From positions 1-64,000 of the forward strand of contig NZ_JBHUJB010000015.1 in NCBI RefSeq assembly GCF_042683245.1: DNA of 64,000 bases, read 5' to 3'. Positions 1 to 8,282 of this stretch are shown one piece after another. Each line of letters opens with the position of its first letter. Position 1 is the stretch's first letter. Source of the stretch: Rubritalea tangerina. GTDB lineage: Bacteria > Verrucomicrobiota > Verrucomicrobiia > Verrucomicrobiales > Akkermansiaceae. Position numbers and translations under genes: made by a program. Under the pieces are notes generated by a model that was not told the DNA's origin, made no database searches, and saw only the letters and a program-made list of their open reading frames with translations.

Positions 1-100
1 GGATGGATCGAAGAAGTCGTAAGTCGCTGATGGATAAACTACAGCTCCTTAAGTGAACGCGCATGGATGTCGGGGGGGAGTTGCGGGATGAGGTAGAGAG

Positions 101-148
101 GTGGAGAGGTGGAGAGGTGGAGAGGTGGAGAGGTGGAGAGGTGGAGAG
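101..148. repeat. 8-bp tandem repeat, six copies
   Basis: Six exact copies of GTGGAGAG lie immediately beyond the hsdR stop codon. This is the only octamer array in the window; the other arrays have 7-bp units. Nothing else is recognised in bases 1-149. Confidence 0.95.
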
Positions 149-149
149 T

Positions 150-3047
150 TTAGGCGGCGATGCCTTTGATGAAGGTGGAGACGTAGTCGATGACTTTGGT
201 GAGGACGCGTTCGCGGGTGGGTTTGCGTTCGCTGAGTTTGAGCTTCTTGTCGATGATGTTGACGATATCTGGGTTCGAGAGTGGCTCTTTCCCTGTGTAG
301 ACGTACTTGTCGATGACCTTCTTGAGTCCTTCTTCGTTGAGTTGCTCTTCTTTGACTAGCTCGTCGAAGGCTTTGCGGCGTTTGAGTTCCCAGTACTCTT
401 CGAAGCTCTCTGGGATCTGGGCGGCGTCTTTGATCTCGGGAAGGGTCGAGTTGATGAACTCTTCGATCAGTTCGCGCTTGGAGCGGAGTTCTGGGTCTCC
501 AGCCATGGCTTCGAGGATGCGCTTCTTGATGGCTTTTTGTTCCTTCTCGTCTGCGTCGTAGAGTTGGGCGAGGAGTTGGAGGATGTACTGGACGTTGATG
601 ACGTCGCGGTGGATGAGTTCTAGCTCGAAGTCGACGTCGTCGATGATGGAGACCTTTTCTTTCTCGGTCTGAGACTTCACTTTCTCGTAGAGGTCGAGAT
701 AGGCGCTCTTGAAGTCGGCGTAGTCTTGAGGATCGATGTTAAGGTCGGTCTCGGTGAACTCTGCGTAGGTTTCGAGAATGTTTCTCAAACGCATCAACTC
801 ACGGAAGGTTTTTACAAAGGCGAGCTCAGCTTCTTCATCTGGAAGGTCTTTCACGTCGTCAGCCGTTGGGCATTGCGCTGTTAGGTCTTCGACGACTTGG
901 TTGAAGACTTCGACGTATTTTTCGTAAGGGGGGATGAAGATTTCTTCTTTTGCTTCTGTGTTAGAGAAGAGGGTTAGGGCTTCGTCGGTGCGTTTCTTGA
1001 GGTTGCGGAAGACGACGATGTTGCCTTGTGATTTGACCTCGTTGAGAATGCGGTTGGTGCGGGAGTAGGCTTGGATGAGTCCGTGGTAGCGGAGGTTCTT
1101 ATCGACGTAGAGGGTGTTGAGTGTCTTAGAGTCGAAGCCAGTGAGGAACATGTTCACGACTAGGAGGATGTCGACTTTGCGCTCTTTGACCTTCTTAGCA
1201 ATGTCTTGATAATAGCCGTAGAAGCTCTTTGTGTCCTTTGTCGACCAGTTGGTGCCGAACATGCCGTTGTAGTCGGCTATGAAGCTTTCTAGATAGTCTC
1301 TGGTGTGTTTGTTGCCAGTGTCTCCACCGATGATCTCTCCGCCTTCGTCGAGGATGCCGTCTGCGTCCTTGTCGTCTTCGTTGGCGGCGTAGCTGAAAAT
1401 GGTGGCGACTCTGAGGTTGTGTTTGCCCTCGGCTTTCTTTTGAGCGAAGAGCTTGTAGTACTCGACGAGGGTATCGACGGAGCCGACACAGAACATGCCT
1501 GTGAAGTCGCGGTTCTTGGTCTTGGCGTTGTGGCGGTCGAGAATGTAGTCGGTGATCTTCTCAAGGCGCTTGGGCGACTCCATGAGTTCCTTGGTGTCGA
1601 TTCCTTCGACTTCGATATCGACGTTGTTAGGGGAGTCGGATTTCTGTTTGTAGCGCCCAACGTATTCGACGGAGAAGCGGAGGACGTTCTCGTCCTTGAT
1701 GGCGTCTGTGATGACGTAGGAATGAAGCTTCTTGTGGAATAGATCTTTGGTGGTACGCTTCTTGCCGTTTTTGCTGGCTGCGTTCTCGGCGAAGATGGGC
1801 GTGCCAGTGAAGCCGAACATTTGGTGGTCGGTGAAGAAGTCGACAATGCGCTGGTGGGTATCGCCAAACTGGGAGCGGTGGCACTCGTCAAAAATGAAGA
1901 TGATCTTCTTGCCGCGCAGTGGCTCCATCTTGGAAAGGTGCGCTGGTTTGCTGATAGCGGTGTTGAGCTTCTGTAGCGTCGTGACGATGAGCTTGGTGTC
2001 ATCGGTGAATTGCTCTACGAGTCTGCTCGTGTTGTCGGTGCTATCGACACTTCCTTTAGAAAAGGCGTTGAACTCTTTGATCGTTTGGTAGTCGAGGTCT
2101 TTGCGGTCGACACAGAAGACAACCTTGTGGACGTCTGTGTGACCCGTCAGGATCTGCGATGCCTTAAATGAGGTGAGAGTCTTACCCGAGCCAGTGGTGT
2201 GCCAGATATAGCCGTTTCTGTCCGCTTTTGGTGGGTTCTGGACTCTATCAATGATCGCCTCGGTGGCGTAGTACTGGTAGGGGCGCAGTACCATGAGGAT
2301 CTTGTCGGTCTCATTCAGTACGATGTAATGGCTAAGCATCTTGGCGAGATGCTCGCGTTGTAGGAAGCTGTTCGCGAAGTCGGTTAGATCGCGGATGGAT
2401 TTGTTGTCCTCTTGCGCCCAGTAGAATGTTTGTTTGAAGGACTGGTTACCTCGGCTGTTAGCGTAGTACTTGGTGTTGACGCCATTGGAGATGACGAAAA
2501 GCTGGATGAAGTTGAAGAGACCCGATCCCGCCCAGTAGCTGTGGCGTTGGTAGCGATTGGTTTGGTTGAAGGCTTCCTTGAGTTCAAGCCCACGGCGTTT
2601 GAGTTCGATTTGCAGGAGGGGGAGTCCGTTGACGAGAACGGTGACGTCGTAACGGTTCTTGTAGGAACCTTCCATCGTCACTTGCTGAGTGACTTGGAAG
2701 CGGTTGCGCTCAAGGTCAGTGTCGTCGAGAAAGTCGAGATAGATTGTGTCCGAAGATTGGCTTGCACTCCCATCTGGTTGTACGCAGTCACGCTCTAATG
2801 CCATTTTATCGCGCAAGACCTTGGCTTTCTCAAAGACTGCGTTGGAGCGGGTGAGGTGGTTCATCACCTTGCCGAACTCCGACTCGCTGAGCGTTACGCC
2901 ATTGAAGGCTTCTAGCTGCGTCTTGAGGTTGGCTAACAGACTCGCTTCGTCGACCACGGCCACCTTTTCGTACCCTTGAGCTACGAGCTGGGCAACGAGT
3001 TCGTTTTCTAGTTTCTGTTCAGATTTGGATCCCATGGGAGTATTCAT
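150..3047 (-). CDS. hsdR: Type I restriction enzyme, R (HsdR) subunit
   Basis: This is the ATP-dependent translocase and endonuclease subunit of a type I restriction-modification complex. At 965 aa it is near the usual family length. The N-terminal nuclease core is visible as Asp134 followed by the E-x-K of IELKRRG (about 148-150). The helicase part has a Walker A motif TTGSGKT near residue 285 and a DECH box (FDECHRSQF). It is the last gene of the minus-strand island, after hsdM and hsdS but separated from them by RT, nuclease and RhuM genes. Residues about 8-127 are nearly identical to a fragment at 4149-4532. The start is ATG at 3047; a second ATG lies four codons inside. Confidence 0.95.
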   Translation of the reverse strand: MNTPMGSKSEQKLENELVAQLVAQGYEKVAVVDEASLLANLKTQLEAFNGVTLSESEFGKVMNHLTRSNAVFEKAKVLRDKMALERDCVQPDGSASQSSDTIYLDFLDDTDLERNRFQVTQQVTMEGSYKNRYDVTVLVNGLPLLQIELKRRGLELKEAFNQTNRYQRHSYWAGSGLFNFIQLFVISNGVNTKYYANSRGNQSFKQTFYWAQEDNKSIRDLTDFANSFLQREHLAKMLSHYIVLNETDKILMVLRPYQYYATEAIIDRVQNPPKADRNGYIWHTTGSGKTLTSFKASQILTGHTDVHKVVFCVDRKDLDYQTIKEFNAFSKGSVDSTDNTSRLVEQFTDDTKLIVTTLQKLNTAISKPAHLSKMEPLRGKKIIFIFDECHRSQFGDTHQRIVDFFTDHQMFGFTGTPIFAENAASKNGKKRTTKDLFHKKLHSYVITDAIKDENVLRFSVEYVGRYKQKSDSPNNVDIEVEGIDTKELMESPKRLEKITDYILDRHNAKTKNRDFTGMFCVGSVDTLVEYYKLFAQKKAEGKHNLRVATIFSYAANEDDKDADGILDEGGEIIGGDTGNKHTRDYLESFIADYNGMFGTNWSTKDTKSFYGYYQDIAKKVKERKVDILLVVNMFLTGFDSKTLNTLYVDKNLRYHGLIQAYSRTNRILNEVKSQGNIVVFRNLKKRTDEALTLFSNTEAKEEIFIPPYEKYVEVFNQVVEDLTAQCPTADDVKDLPDEEAELAFVKTFRELMRLRNILETYAEFTETDLNIDPQDYADFKSAYLDLYEKVKSQTEKEKVSIIDDVDFELELIHRDVINVQYILQLLAQLYDADEKEQKAIKKRILEAMAGDPELRSKRELIEEFINSTLPEIKDAAQIPESFEEYWELKRRKAFDELVKEEQLNEEGLKKVIDKYVYTGKEPLSNPDIVNIIDKKLKLSERKPTRERVLTKVIDYVSTFIKGIAA

Positions 3048-3061
3048 TGAATGGCTACATT

Positions 3062-4093
3062 CTATTGAGAGTCACTTTTTCCTTCGATACGTTTAATCTC
3101 TTTATCAAAGTCGGATAGGTAGCTGATATCTTGAGTCTTACGGAAGGTTTTGTATTCCTCCTCTGCTTTAAGTTGGGCTTTGTGGGCACTTATTTTTCCT
3201 TTATCTGTGAGAATGGGGTAATTCGAGAGTTCGAGGAAATTGTTAAGGAAGTGAGCCCAATCCACCATTCGCATGACGATTCCGCGTTTTGCGCGGTTCG
3301 CAGCAAGATCCAGGTAGGCTGATACGATTTGATTCAGTTCGTCAATATGCGCTTTACTGAGATAGTTTTTAGCGATCGTGGTGTCACTTTTTAGAATTTT
3401 GCCATCAGGTGCATTCTTCCATGTGTTGAGTCCCATATTGATTTTTGAAGCATCTGCAGAGTTGTATATGAGTTCAGCTGCAGTTTGACCACTGATTGCC
3501 CAATGCAGTTTATTCTGCACACTTGCGAAAAATTCAGTGGTTGTGGGAGCCTTTGCATCGTAATCTGCGGATAGAGCGTAGAGGTCTGTGATTTTTTGAT
3601 AGAAGCGTCGCTCACTCGCCCGAATCTCACGGATGCGTTCCAGTAATTCGTCGAAATAATCTTTCCCAAACACCTGACCGCTCAGCTTGAGGCGTTCGTC
3701 ATCCATCACAAAACCTTTGATCAAAAATTCTTTGAGCACTTTCGTCGCCCAAATGCGGAATTGTGTAGCTTGGTAGCTATTGACGCGGTAGCCGATGGCA
3801 ATGATGGCGTCTAGATTGTAGAAATCCACAGTGCGCTTGACGGATCTGCTGCCTTCCTGACGAACTATTTCCATTTTGGAAATAGTTGAATGTTCCTCCA
3901 GTTCACCCGTCTCGAAGATGTTCTTGAGATGCTTGTTAATCGCTGGGACTCCCACATCAAAAAGCTCAGATAATTGTTTTTGAGTGAGCCATATCGTCTC
4001 ATCCATCACGCGGCATTCAATCGGCACTTTACGGTCTTTTCCACTATAGAGAAAGAACGAGGACGTTTCGTTTGGCTGTTCGGGTTGACTCAT
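3062..4093 (-). CDS. RhuM (virulence protein RhuM) family protein
   Basis: At 343 aa this matches the RhuM family, first named from a Salmonella pathogenicity island and often found as an accessory gene in restriction-modification loci. The N-terminal half carries the typical helix-turn-helix-like block (IWLTQKQLSELFDVGVPAIN, residues about 29-48), followed by FYNLDAIIAIGYRVNS and a KGFVMDDERLK stretch. The molecular function of the family is not established; DNA binding is inferred from the HTH-like segment. It lies 14 bp upstream of hsdR and is bracketed by direct repeats formed by the hsdR 5' end and its duplicate. Confidence 0.85.
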   Translation of the reverse strand: MSQPEQPNETSSFFLYSGKDRKVPIECRVMDETIWLTQKQLSELFDVGVPAINKHLKNIFETGELEEHSTISKMEIVRQEGSRSVKRTVDFYNLDAIIAIGYRVNSYQATQFRIWATKVLKEFLIKGFVMDDERLKLSGQVFGKDYFDELLERIREIRASERRFYQKITDLYALSADYDAKAPTTTEFFASVQNKLHWAISGQTAAELIYNSADASKINMGLNTWKNAPDGKILKSDTTIAKNYLSKAHIDELNQIVSAYLDLAANRAKRGIVMRMVDWAHFLNNFLELSNYPILTDKGKISAHKAQLKAEEEYKTFRKTQDISYLSDFDKEIKRIEGKSDSQ

Positions 4094-4148
4094 TGATTAG
4101 TAAGATTTTTGGGAATCGTAAGTTTAAAAAAGAAGAAGGAGGGGGATG

Positions 4149-4532
4149 TTAGACAGAGCGAAACCTGCCTTCCATAGTCACTTGCTGGGTGACTTGGAAG
4201 CGGTTGCGTTCGAGGTCAGTGTCGTCGAGGAAGTCGAGATAGGTGGTGTCCGAAGATTGGCTTGCACTCCCATCTGGTCGTACGCAGTCACGCTCTAATG
4301 CCATTTTATCGCGCAAGACTTTGGCTTTCTCAAAGACTGCGTTGGAGCGGGTGAGGTGGTTCATCACCTTGCCGAACTCGGAATCTGTGAGTGTGACGCC
4401 ATTGAAGGCTTCAAGCTGCGCCTTGAGGTTGGCTAACAGACTCGCTTCGTCGACCACATCGACACGGTCGTAGCCAAGGAAGATGAGTTGAGCTACCAGT
4501 TTGTCTTCTAATATTTGTTCAGATTGAATCAT
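4149..4532 (-). pseudogene. Truncated duplicate of the hsdR 5' end
   Basis: The 127-aa product matches residues about 8-127 of the intact HsdR, with only scattered substitutions. The central 115 bases (for example 4261-4375 against 2761-2875) differ at about three positions, with an exact 1500-bp offset. The reading frame ends after TMEG, just before the catalytic D...E-x-K of the nuclease, so it cannot encode an active R subunit. Its ATG abuts the arm of the four-helix-bundle cassette. It looks like the remains of an earlier hsdR allele or of a tandem duplication around the RhuM gene. A free N-terminal domain acting as a decoy or regulator is possible but unsupported. Confidence 0.85.
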
Positions 4533-4533
4533 T

Positions 4534-4977
4534 GAAGAGTGAATGCTGAAAATTGAAGAGTGAAAAACTTGATTAGGCTTCGCCTGATTTTTTGACGATG
4601 GTGGTTACGATGGCGACGAGCTGATTGGATTCGTCTAGGATGTCTGTGAGTTGTGGTTCGGAAATTATGTCACATTTTATGAGAAGTCGTAGCCAATAGT
4701 GGGTCTCTCGGGCTTCTTTGCAGGAAATATACATCTTGGCTCTGAAGTCCTTTTTACTCTGACTTCCGTGAGCTTCTTCGATGTTTGCCCCTATCGACGT
4801 TCCAGAGCGTAACAATTGATTAGAAAGTGTTCGAGGAACCCCGGGAGAAGCATCCAGTTTCTTGCACAAGTTCACAACTCTAGCAGCAAACTCAAAGGAA
4901 CGCTCTCGTATGTCTTGTGGTGGCTCTTGTTTCATCGTGCTAGTTTTTCACTCTTTAATTCTCACTATTCACTCTTC
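4534..4977 (-). mobile_element. Inverted-repeat cassette carrying a four-helix-bundle gene (copy 1)
   Basis: Bases 4534-4568 and the reverse complement of 4943-4977 are 35 nt long and match at 31 positions. They flank the four-helix-bundle gene at 4573-4935. The right arm supplies the last codons and the stop of the adjacent DUF1016 gene; the left arm ends two bases before the ATG of the hsdR fragment. No transposase is encoded. The layout resembles the 23S rRNA intervening sequences of Leptospira and Coxiella, where the same protein family is bracketed by a stem, but here the cassette lies between protein genes. Mobility is inferred. Confidence 0.7.
4573..4935 (-). CDS. Four helix bundle protein (S23/IVS family)
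   Basis: A 120-aa protein of the four-helix-bundle (23S rRNA intervening-sequence) family. Family marks are RSFEFAARVVNLCKKL near the N-terminus, LSNQLLRSGTSIGANIEEA in the middle and KEARETHYWLRLL in the third helix. Structures of relatives form pentameric helical bundles that bind nucleic acid, and the Avd factor of diversity-generating retroelements belongs to the same fold. The function of stand-alone copies is unknown. It sits wholly inside an inverted-repeat cassette and starts at the ATG of ATGAAACAAGAG, a segment that recurs out of frame inside hsdS. Confidence 0.9.
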   Translation of the reverse strand: MKQEPPQDIRERSFEFAARVVNLCKKLDASPGVPRTLSNQLLRSGTSIGANIEEAHGSQSKKDFRAKMYISCKEARETHYWLRLLIKCDIISEPQLTDILDESNQLVAIVTTIVKKSGEA

Positions 4978-5968
4978 TTTCTCGTTCGAGCTCAGCAATG
5001 AGTTCTTCTTCGGTTGGGAGGACTGTGCGGTATTTAGAGGCGAAGAGTTGTTCACTCTCTTTGAGGACGGAATACTGCACTATGGTTTCATCTTTGTCCG
5101 CACAGAGGATAAGACCGATGGTCGGGTTGTCATCTTCACCACGTTTGAGGTCATCAAACATACGGACATACATATCCATTTGGCCAATATCCTGGTGGTT
5201 CAGCTTTGTGGTCTTGAGGTCGATGACGACGAAGCACTTGAGCAGGTAATTGTAGAAAACGAGATCGAGGTAAAAATGGCTGGTTTCTGTGCTGACTCGC
5301 ATTTGGCGAGCGACAAAGGAAAAGCCACCACCAAGTTCGAGAAGAAATTTTTGGAGGTCATTGATAAGAGCGGTTTCTAGCTCTTTTTCCTGTATGCTAG
5401 GGTCTTCTGGAAGGTTAAGAAACTCGAGAACGTAGGGATCTTTGAGAATGTTGCGTGCTGATTTTTGAGTGGTAAGTTGACTTTCTTCAGTATCAGCTTC
5501 TGTGCTTTTTGTAGAAAGTAGGCGTTGGTAGGTTTGGGTTTCGAGCTGACGCTTGAGCTCCCGCACACTCCAGTTATGCTGCTTTGATTGTGTCAGGTAA
5601 TACTCACGAGCAGACTCGTTTTCTTCCCTCATGATGACGCAATTATGGCTCCAGCTCAATTCGCTAGACAGTGTGTAGCGAATTCCTTTTTCTGGGCAAG
5701 ATCGGTAGAATTGTCGCATGTTCTTAAGGTTCGCAAGGGAGAAGCCTTTGCCAAATTCTTCAGTGAGGTGTGTTGAGAGGTTTTGAAGCAACTGAGTACC
5801 ATACTTCGCTTTACTGTCGCCGCCTTGTTCCTCCTCAACGATGCGTTTACCAATCTGCCAGTACGCCTCCACCATTGCTGTATTCACTGTCTGAGCGACT
5901 TGAGTGCGGGCTTTAGCTAGGATCTGGCGGATCTCGGTGAAAAAGGTGTTGTCGGGTGATTGGCTCAT
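4955..5968 (-). CDS. DUF1016/YhcG family PDDEXK nuclease
   Basis: A 337-aa protein of the YhcG (DUF1016) family. The N-terminal domain (about 1-170) carries the typical AYWQIGKRIVEEEQ and FSLANLKNMRQFY blocks. The C-terminal PD-(D/E)XK-like domain shows FYLDLVFYN followed by FVVIDLKTTKLNHQDIGQMD, with the Asp and D-x-K expected at the active site. Members are common in defence islands and are predicted nucleases; their target is unknown. The gene is bracketed by the two four-helix-bundle cassettes, and its last seven codons (RVNSEN region) and stop lie within the arm of cassette 1, so the original C-terminus may have been altered by that insertion. Confidence 0.88.
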   Translation of the reverse strand: MSQSPDNTFFTEIRQILAKARTQVAQTVNTAMVEAYWQIGKRIVEEEQGGDSKAKYGTQLLQNLSTHLTEEFGKGFSLANLKNMRQFYRSCPEKGIRYTLSSELSWSHNCVIMREENESAREYYLTQSKQHNWSVRELKRQLETQTYQRLLSTKSTEADTEESQLTTQKSARNILKDPYVLEFLNLPEDPSIQEKELETALINDLQKFLLELGGGFSFVARQMRVSTETSHFYLDLVFYNYLLKCFVVIDLKTTKLNHQDIGQMDMYVRMFDDLKRGEDDNPTIGLILCADKDETIVQYSVLKESEQLFASKYRTVLPTEEELIAELERERRVNSEN

Positions 5969-5975
5969 GGCGGTG

Positions 5976-6436
5976 GAATGATGAATGCTGATTGATGAAG
6001 GATGAATGATGAATTATTTTCCTAGTTGGGCGGTTTTGACGATGGCGGTGAGGATGCGGACGAGTTCATCGGCTTCTTTGTTTAAATCTTGGAGCTGGCT
6101 TGTTGGGACGATCTCAGATGCTCCTAATAGCCTGAGCCAGTATAGTGTCTCGCGTGCTTCCTTACGTGCGATGGACATTTTTGCAGTGAAGTCAGCCTTG
6201 CTTTGCCCTGCTTGAGCTTCCTCAATATTGGCTCCGATGGAAGTGCCAGCTCTCAGTAGTTGATTCGCTAGTGTGCGCGGAGTTCCATGCTGCTTTTCCA
6301 AAAACTGGCACAGTTTCATCACTCGCACCGCGAATTGGAAACTTCTGTCCTTAATATCTAATTCAGAATTCATCATTAATCATTCATCACTCTGCAACAC
6401 AGGCATTCTGCATTCATCAATCATGATTCATCATTC
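5976..6436 (-). mobile_element. Inverted-repeat cassette carrying a four-helix-bundle gene (copy 2)
   Basis: Bases 5976-5999 and the reverse complement of 6413-6436 match at 22 of 24 positions, and further imperfect pairing built from GATGAATGATGAATT-type words continues inward to the gene. The cassette lies between the RT gene and the DUF1016 gene and begins eight bases upstream of the latter's start codon. The words are related to those in cassette 1, in the hsdS inserts and in the heptamer array at 34.7 kb. No transposase or clear target duplication is seen. Confidence 0.65.
6014..6376 (-). CDS. Four helix bundle protein (S23/IVS family), second copy
   Basis: A 120-aa paralogue of the gene at 4573-4935. 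Shared marks include RSFQFAVRVMKLCQFLE, LANQLLRAGTSIGANIEEAQ and KEARETLYWLRLLGASE. It lies in its own inverted-repeat cassette, downstream of the RT gene on the same strand. Because Avd of diversity-generating retroelements has this fold, a partnership with the RT was considered, but the RT lacks DGR features and no template/variable repeat was seen. Two consecutive ATG codons begin the gene; either could be used. Confidence 0.9.
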   Translation of the reverse strand: MMNSELDIKDRSFQFAVRVMKLCQFLEKQHGTPRTLANQLLRAGTSIGANIEEAQAGQSKADFTAKMSIARKEARETLYWLRLLGASEIVPTSQLQDLNKEADELVRILTAIVKTAQLGK

Positions 6437-6497
6437 GCACATAGTGCGCTGTTTTCGAGGGCTTGTTCTGACTGAGGCATAAGGAGATTTAAGACAT

Positions 6498-8282
6498 CTA
6501 GATGCTATTGCTTTCTTCAGGAAGTGTATCATCTTGTGACGTTTCGAGAGAAAATTGTCTTTGGTGTGAAAATGGAGCTCCGAAAAAGTCTAAATGCTCT
6601 GAGTTCCCCTCCATATCTTGATTAGACGATCTTCCTCCTTGATTGCCAATCCTATTAAGAAATCGATAGAGGCGTCGATTAAGCATCCCTGTATGACGAT
6701 CTAAACTTGCAATTTGAGTTTTATCATATTCATGGTGCGCCAACTGAAGAAAACCGTTGCACCAGCACATAGGTAAAGGAGTAAAATGTTTAGTTTTAAT
6801 GTTTACTCTACCAGAAGTGAAGGCCCAAACTTTACAATTAAAGCGGTAGATAACCCTTTTATTGCTAATTTTCCTACGGTTGTTCAAAAGTTCATCTTGT
6901 AGGTCTTTGAATAGTTTTATTGACTTATTCTTGTGTTTCTTAATTGAAGATGGCCTAACTCTAAACTTACCATTGAAATGAATCTGATACCCAAGAAACT
7001 GTACCCAAGGGAAATGATTATAGTCGTGGGGGTAGAACCATTGAAATGCTACTTTAGTTTTTGAGTTTTCAAAAAAAGCACGCCTTGGTCTTTCATCTTT
7101 GACTGAGCAAGAACTTTTTCTGTAGCCATTTAGGTTAGTGGCTTTGTGGAATGGTAACTTCAAGTGTTCTAAACTTGAGGTATATGCATTAAAGCTACGT
7201 TCTGCAGATTCTTTAGTTTGAGTGAAAATTACAATATCATCGCAGAACCTAAGGTAGAGTGTTTGCTCTTGCTCTCTAGCTAAGCTCAAAACGACCTCTT
7301 TATCCGCCAAGTCTAATAGTAGATTCGCAATTAGGCAGGAGTGTGCTCCTCCCTGAGGAATTCCAATCTGAGCTTGTGATGGTTTTTTGTGAAAATATTT
7401 TAAGTAGTATGGACCAGGAGAGTCTGTATCTTGTTCCACAGGCCATTTGTATATAGCTTCTGGATTATTTTCCATTTTTTTGAGGGCGTGTTCTCTTTGC
7501 TTTACATCTTTGGAAAAAGTATAGTTTGCCAAATAAGCAAAGAAAATTTCTTTCGATCTCATAGAAAGATGAACATTCGGACATCTTACTTTTAGTAGCT
7601 GCTCAGCACGATGTAGAGCTTGCTTTGCTACAGAGTGATGTACGCAATCGAAAAAGCCTCGGATGTCACATTCTGTGACATAGATAGGAGATTGGTTGTT
7701 GTTCTGATGAAAGGTTACTATCTGATTGATAGCATGGTTTCTATTCAAGTGTTTACTGGCCCCGCCTCTGAATGCTACAGCGCAACTCTCAAATGTGGGA
7801 TCGAGTGTCTCTCGCAGATATTTGGCATTTAAATTATCTATGACTTTATCTTCGATGTTGGCTAATGAACTGATTGCACGATAGATGTTACCTTTTTTCA
7901 GTTCAGGTCGAATCTTGGGAGAAGAGAAATAGAAGTCATGTTCGCTAAGCACGCGTCTCCTTATATTTGAGATTAGATTATCAAGATCTTGTAACCATGG
8001 TTGCGTACTATTTTTCCGCTTGTGCCAATTGATCGTCCGTAACAATGAAAATAGTGTATGATCATGCGTTCCAGCTCTCTGTCTTCGCTTCGGCCTGAAT
8101 TTGTGCCATTCTCTTCTAGGTGGAAAGTATTTGTAAAACAGAGGGGGCTTTTCGGGTTTGTCTTGATGGGTGATTTTTCTATGAAATCTCTTTTCGTGAA
8201 AGACTTGAGCTTTAGAAACTCGATATCGACACAAAACCTCTAAAATCTTCTCTTCATCAAAGTATGATTCAAATGTAGGCAT
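6498..8282 (-). CDS. Divergent reverse transcriptase, probable defence (UG/DRT-type) RT
   Basis: A 594-aa RNA-directed DNA polymerase. RT motifs are in order: motif A TECDIRGFFDCV with Asp206, motif B GIPQGGAHS (about 307-315), motif C RFCDD with Asp348/Asp349, and a thumb-proximal FLGYQIHFNGK (about 429-439) followed by a basic region. About 145 residues of C-terminal extension follow, including a CWCNGF element near residue 510. Motif B is not of the DGR type, and no group II intron maturase or endonuclease domain is recognised. The gene is visibly AT-richer than its neighbours, which suggests transfer. It sits between hsdS and hsdR in a restriction island and has a structured leader (8281-8510), as seen for several defence-associated RTs. 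The exact subgroup cannot be assigned by eye. Confidence 0.88.
   Translation of the reverse strand: MPTFESYFDEEKILEVLCRYRVSKAQVFHEKRFHRKITHQDKPEKPPLFYKYFPPRREWHKFRPKRRQRAGTHDHTLFSLLRTINWHKRKNSTQPWLQDLDNLISNIRRRVLSEHDFYFSSPKIRPELKKGNIYRAISSLANIEDKVIDNLNAKYLRETLDPTFESCAVAFRGGASKHLNRNHAINQIVTFHQNNNQSPIYVTECDIRGFFDCVHHSVAKQALHRAEQLLKVRCPNVHLSMRSKEIFFAYLANYTFSKDVKQREHALKKMENNPEAIYKWPVEQDTDSPGPYYLKYFHKKPSQAQIGIPQGGAHSCLIANLLLDLADKEVVLSLAREQEQTLYLRFCDDIVIFTQTKESAERSFNAYTSSLEHLKLPFHKATNLNGYRKSSCSVKDERPRRAFFENSKTKVAFQWFYPHDYNHFPWVQFLGYQIHFNGKFRVRPSSIKKHKNKSIKLFKDLQDELLNNRRKISNKRVIYRFNCKVWAFTSGRVNIKTKHFTPLPMCWCNGFLQLAHHEYDKTQIASLDRHTGMLNRRLYRFLNRIGNQGGRSSNQDMEGNSEHLDFFGAPFSHQRQFSLETSQDDTLPEESNSI

Noticed and set aside
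1289..2002. Long frames antisense to hsdR and to other genes
   Set aside because: These are low-complexity Ser/Thr/Arg/Pro-rich shadows of strongly supported genes, produced by the biased base composition.
6014..8282. Diversity-generating retroelement (RT plus Avd-like four-helix-bundle protein)
   Set aside because: RT motif B is GIPQGG, not the DGR-type motif; no template/variable repeat pair was seen; and a second four-helix-bundle gene occurs away from the RT in its own cassette.
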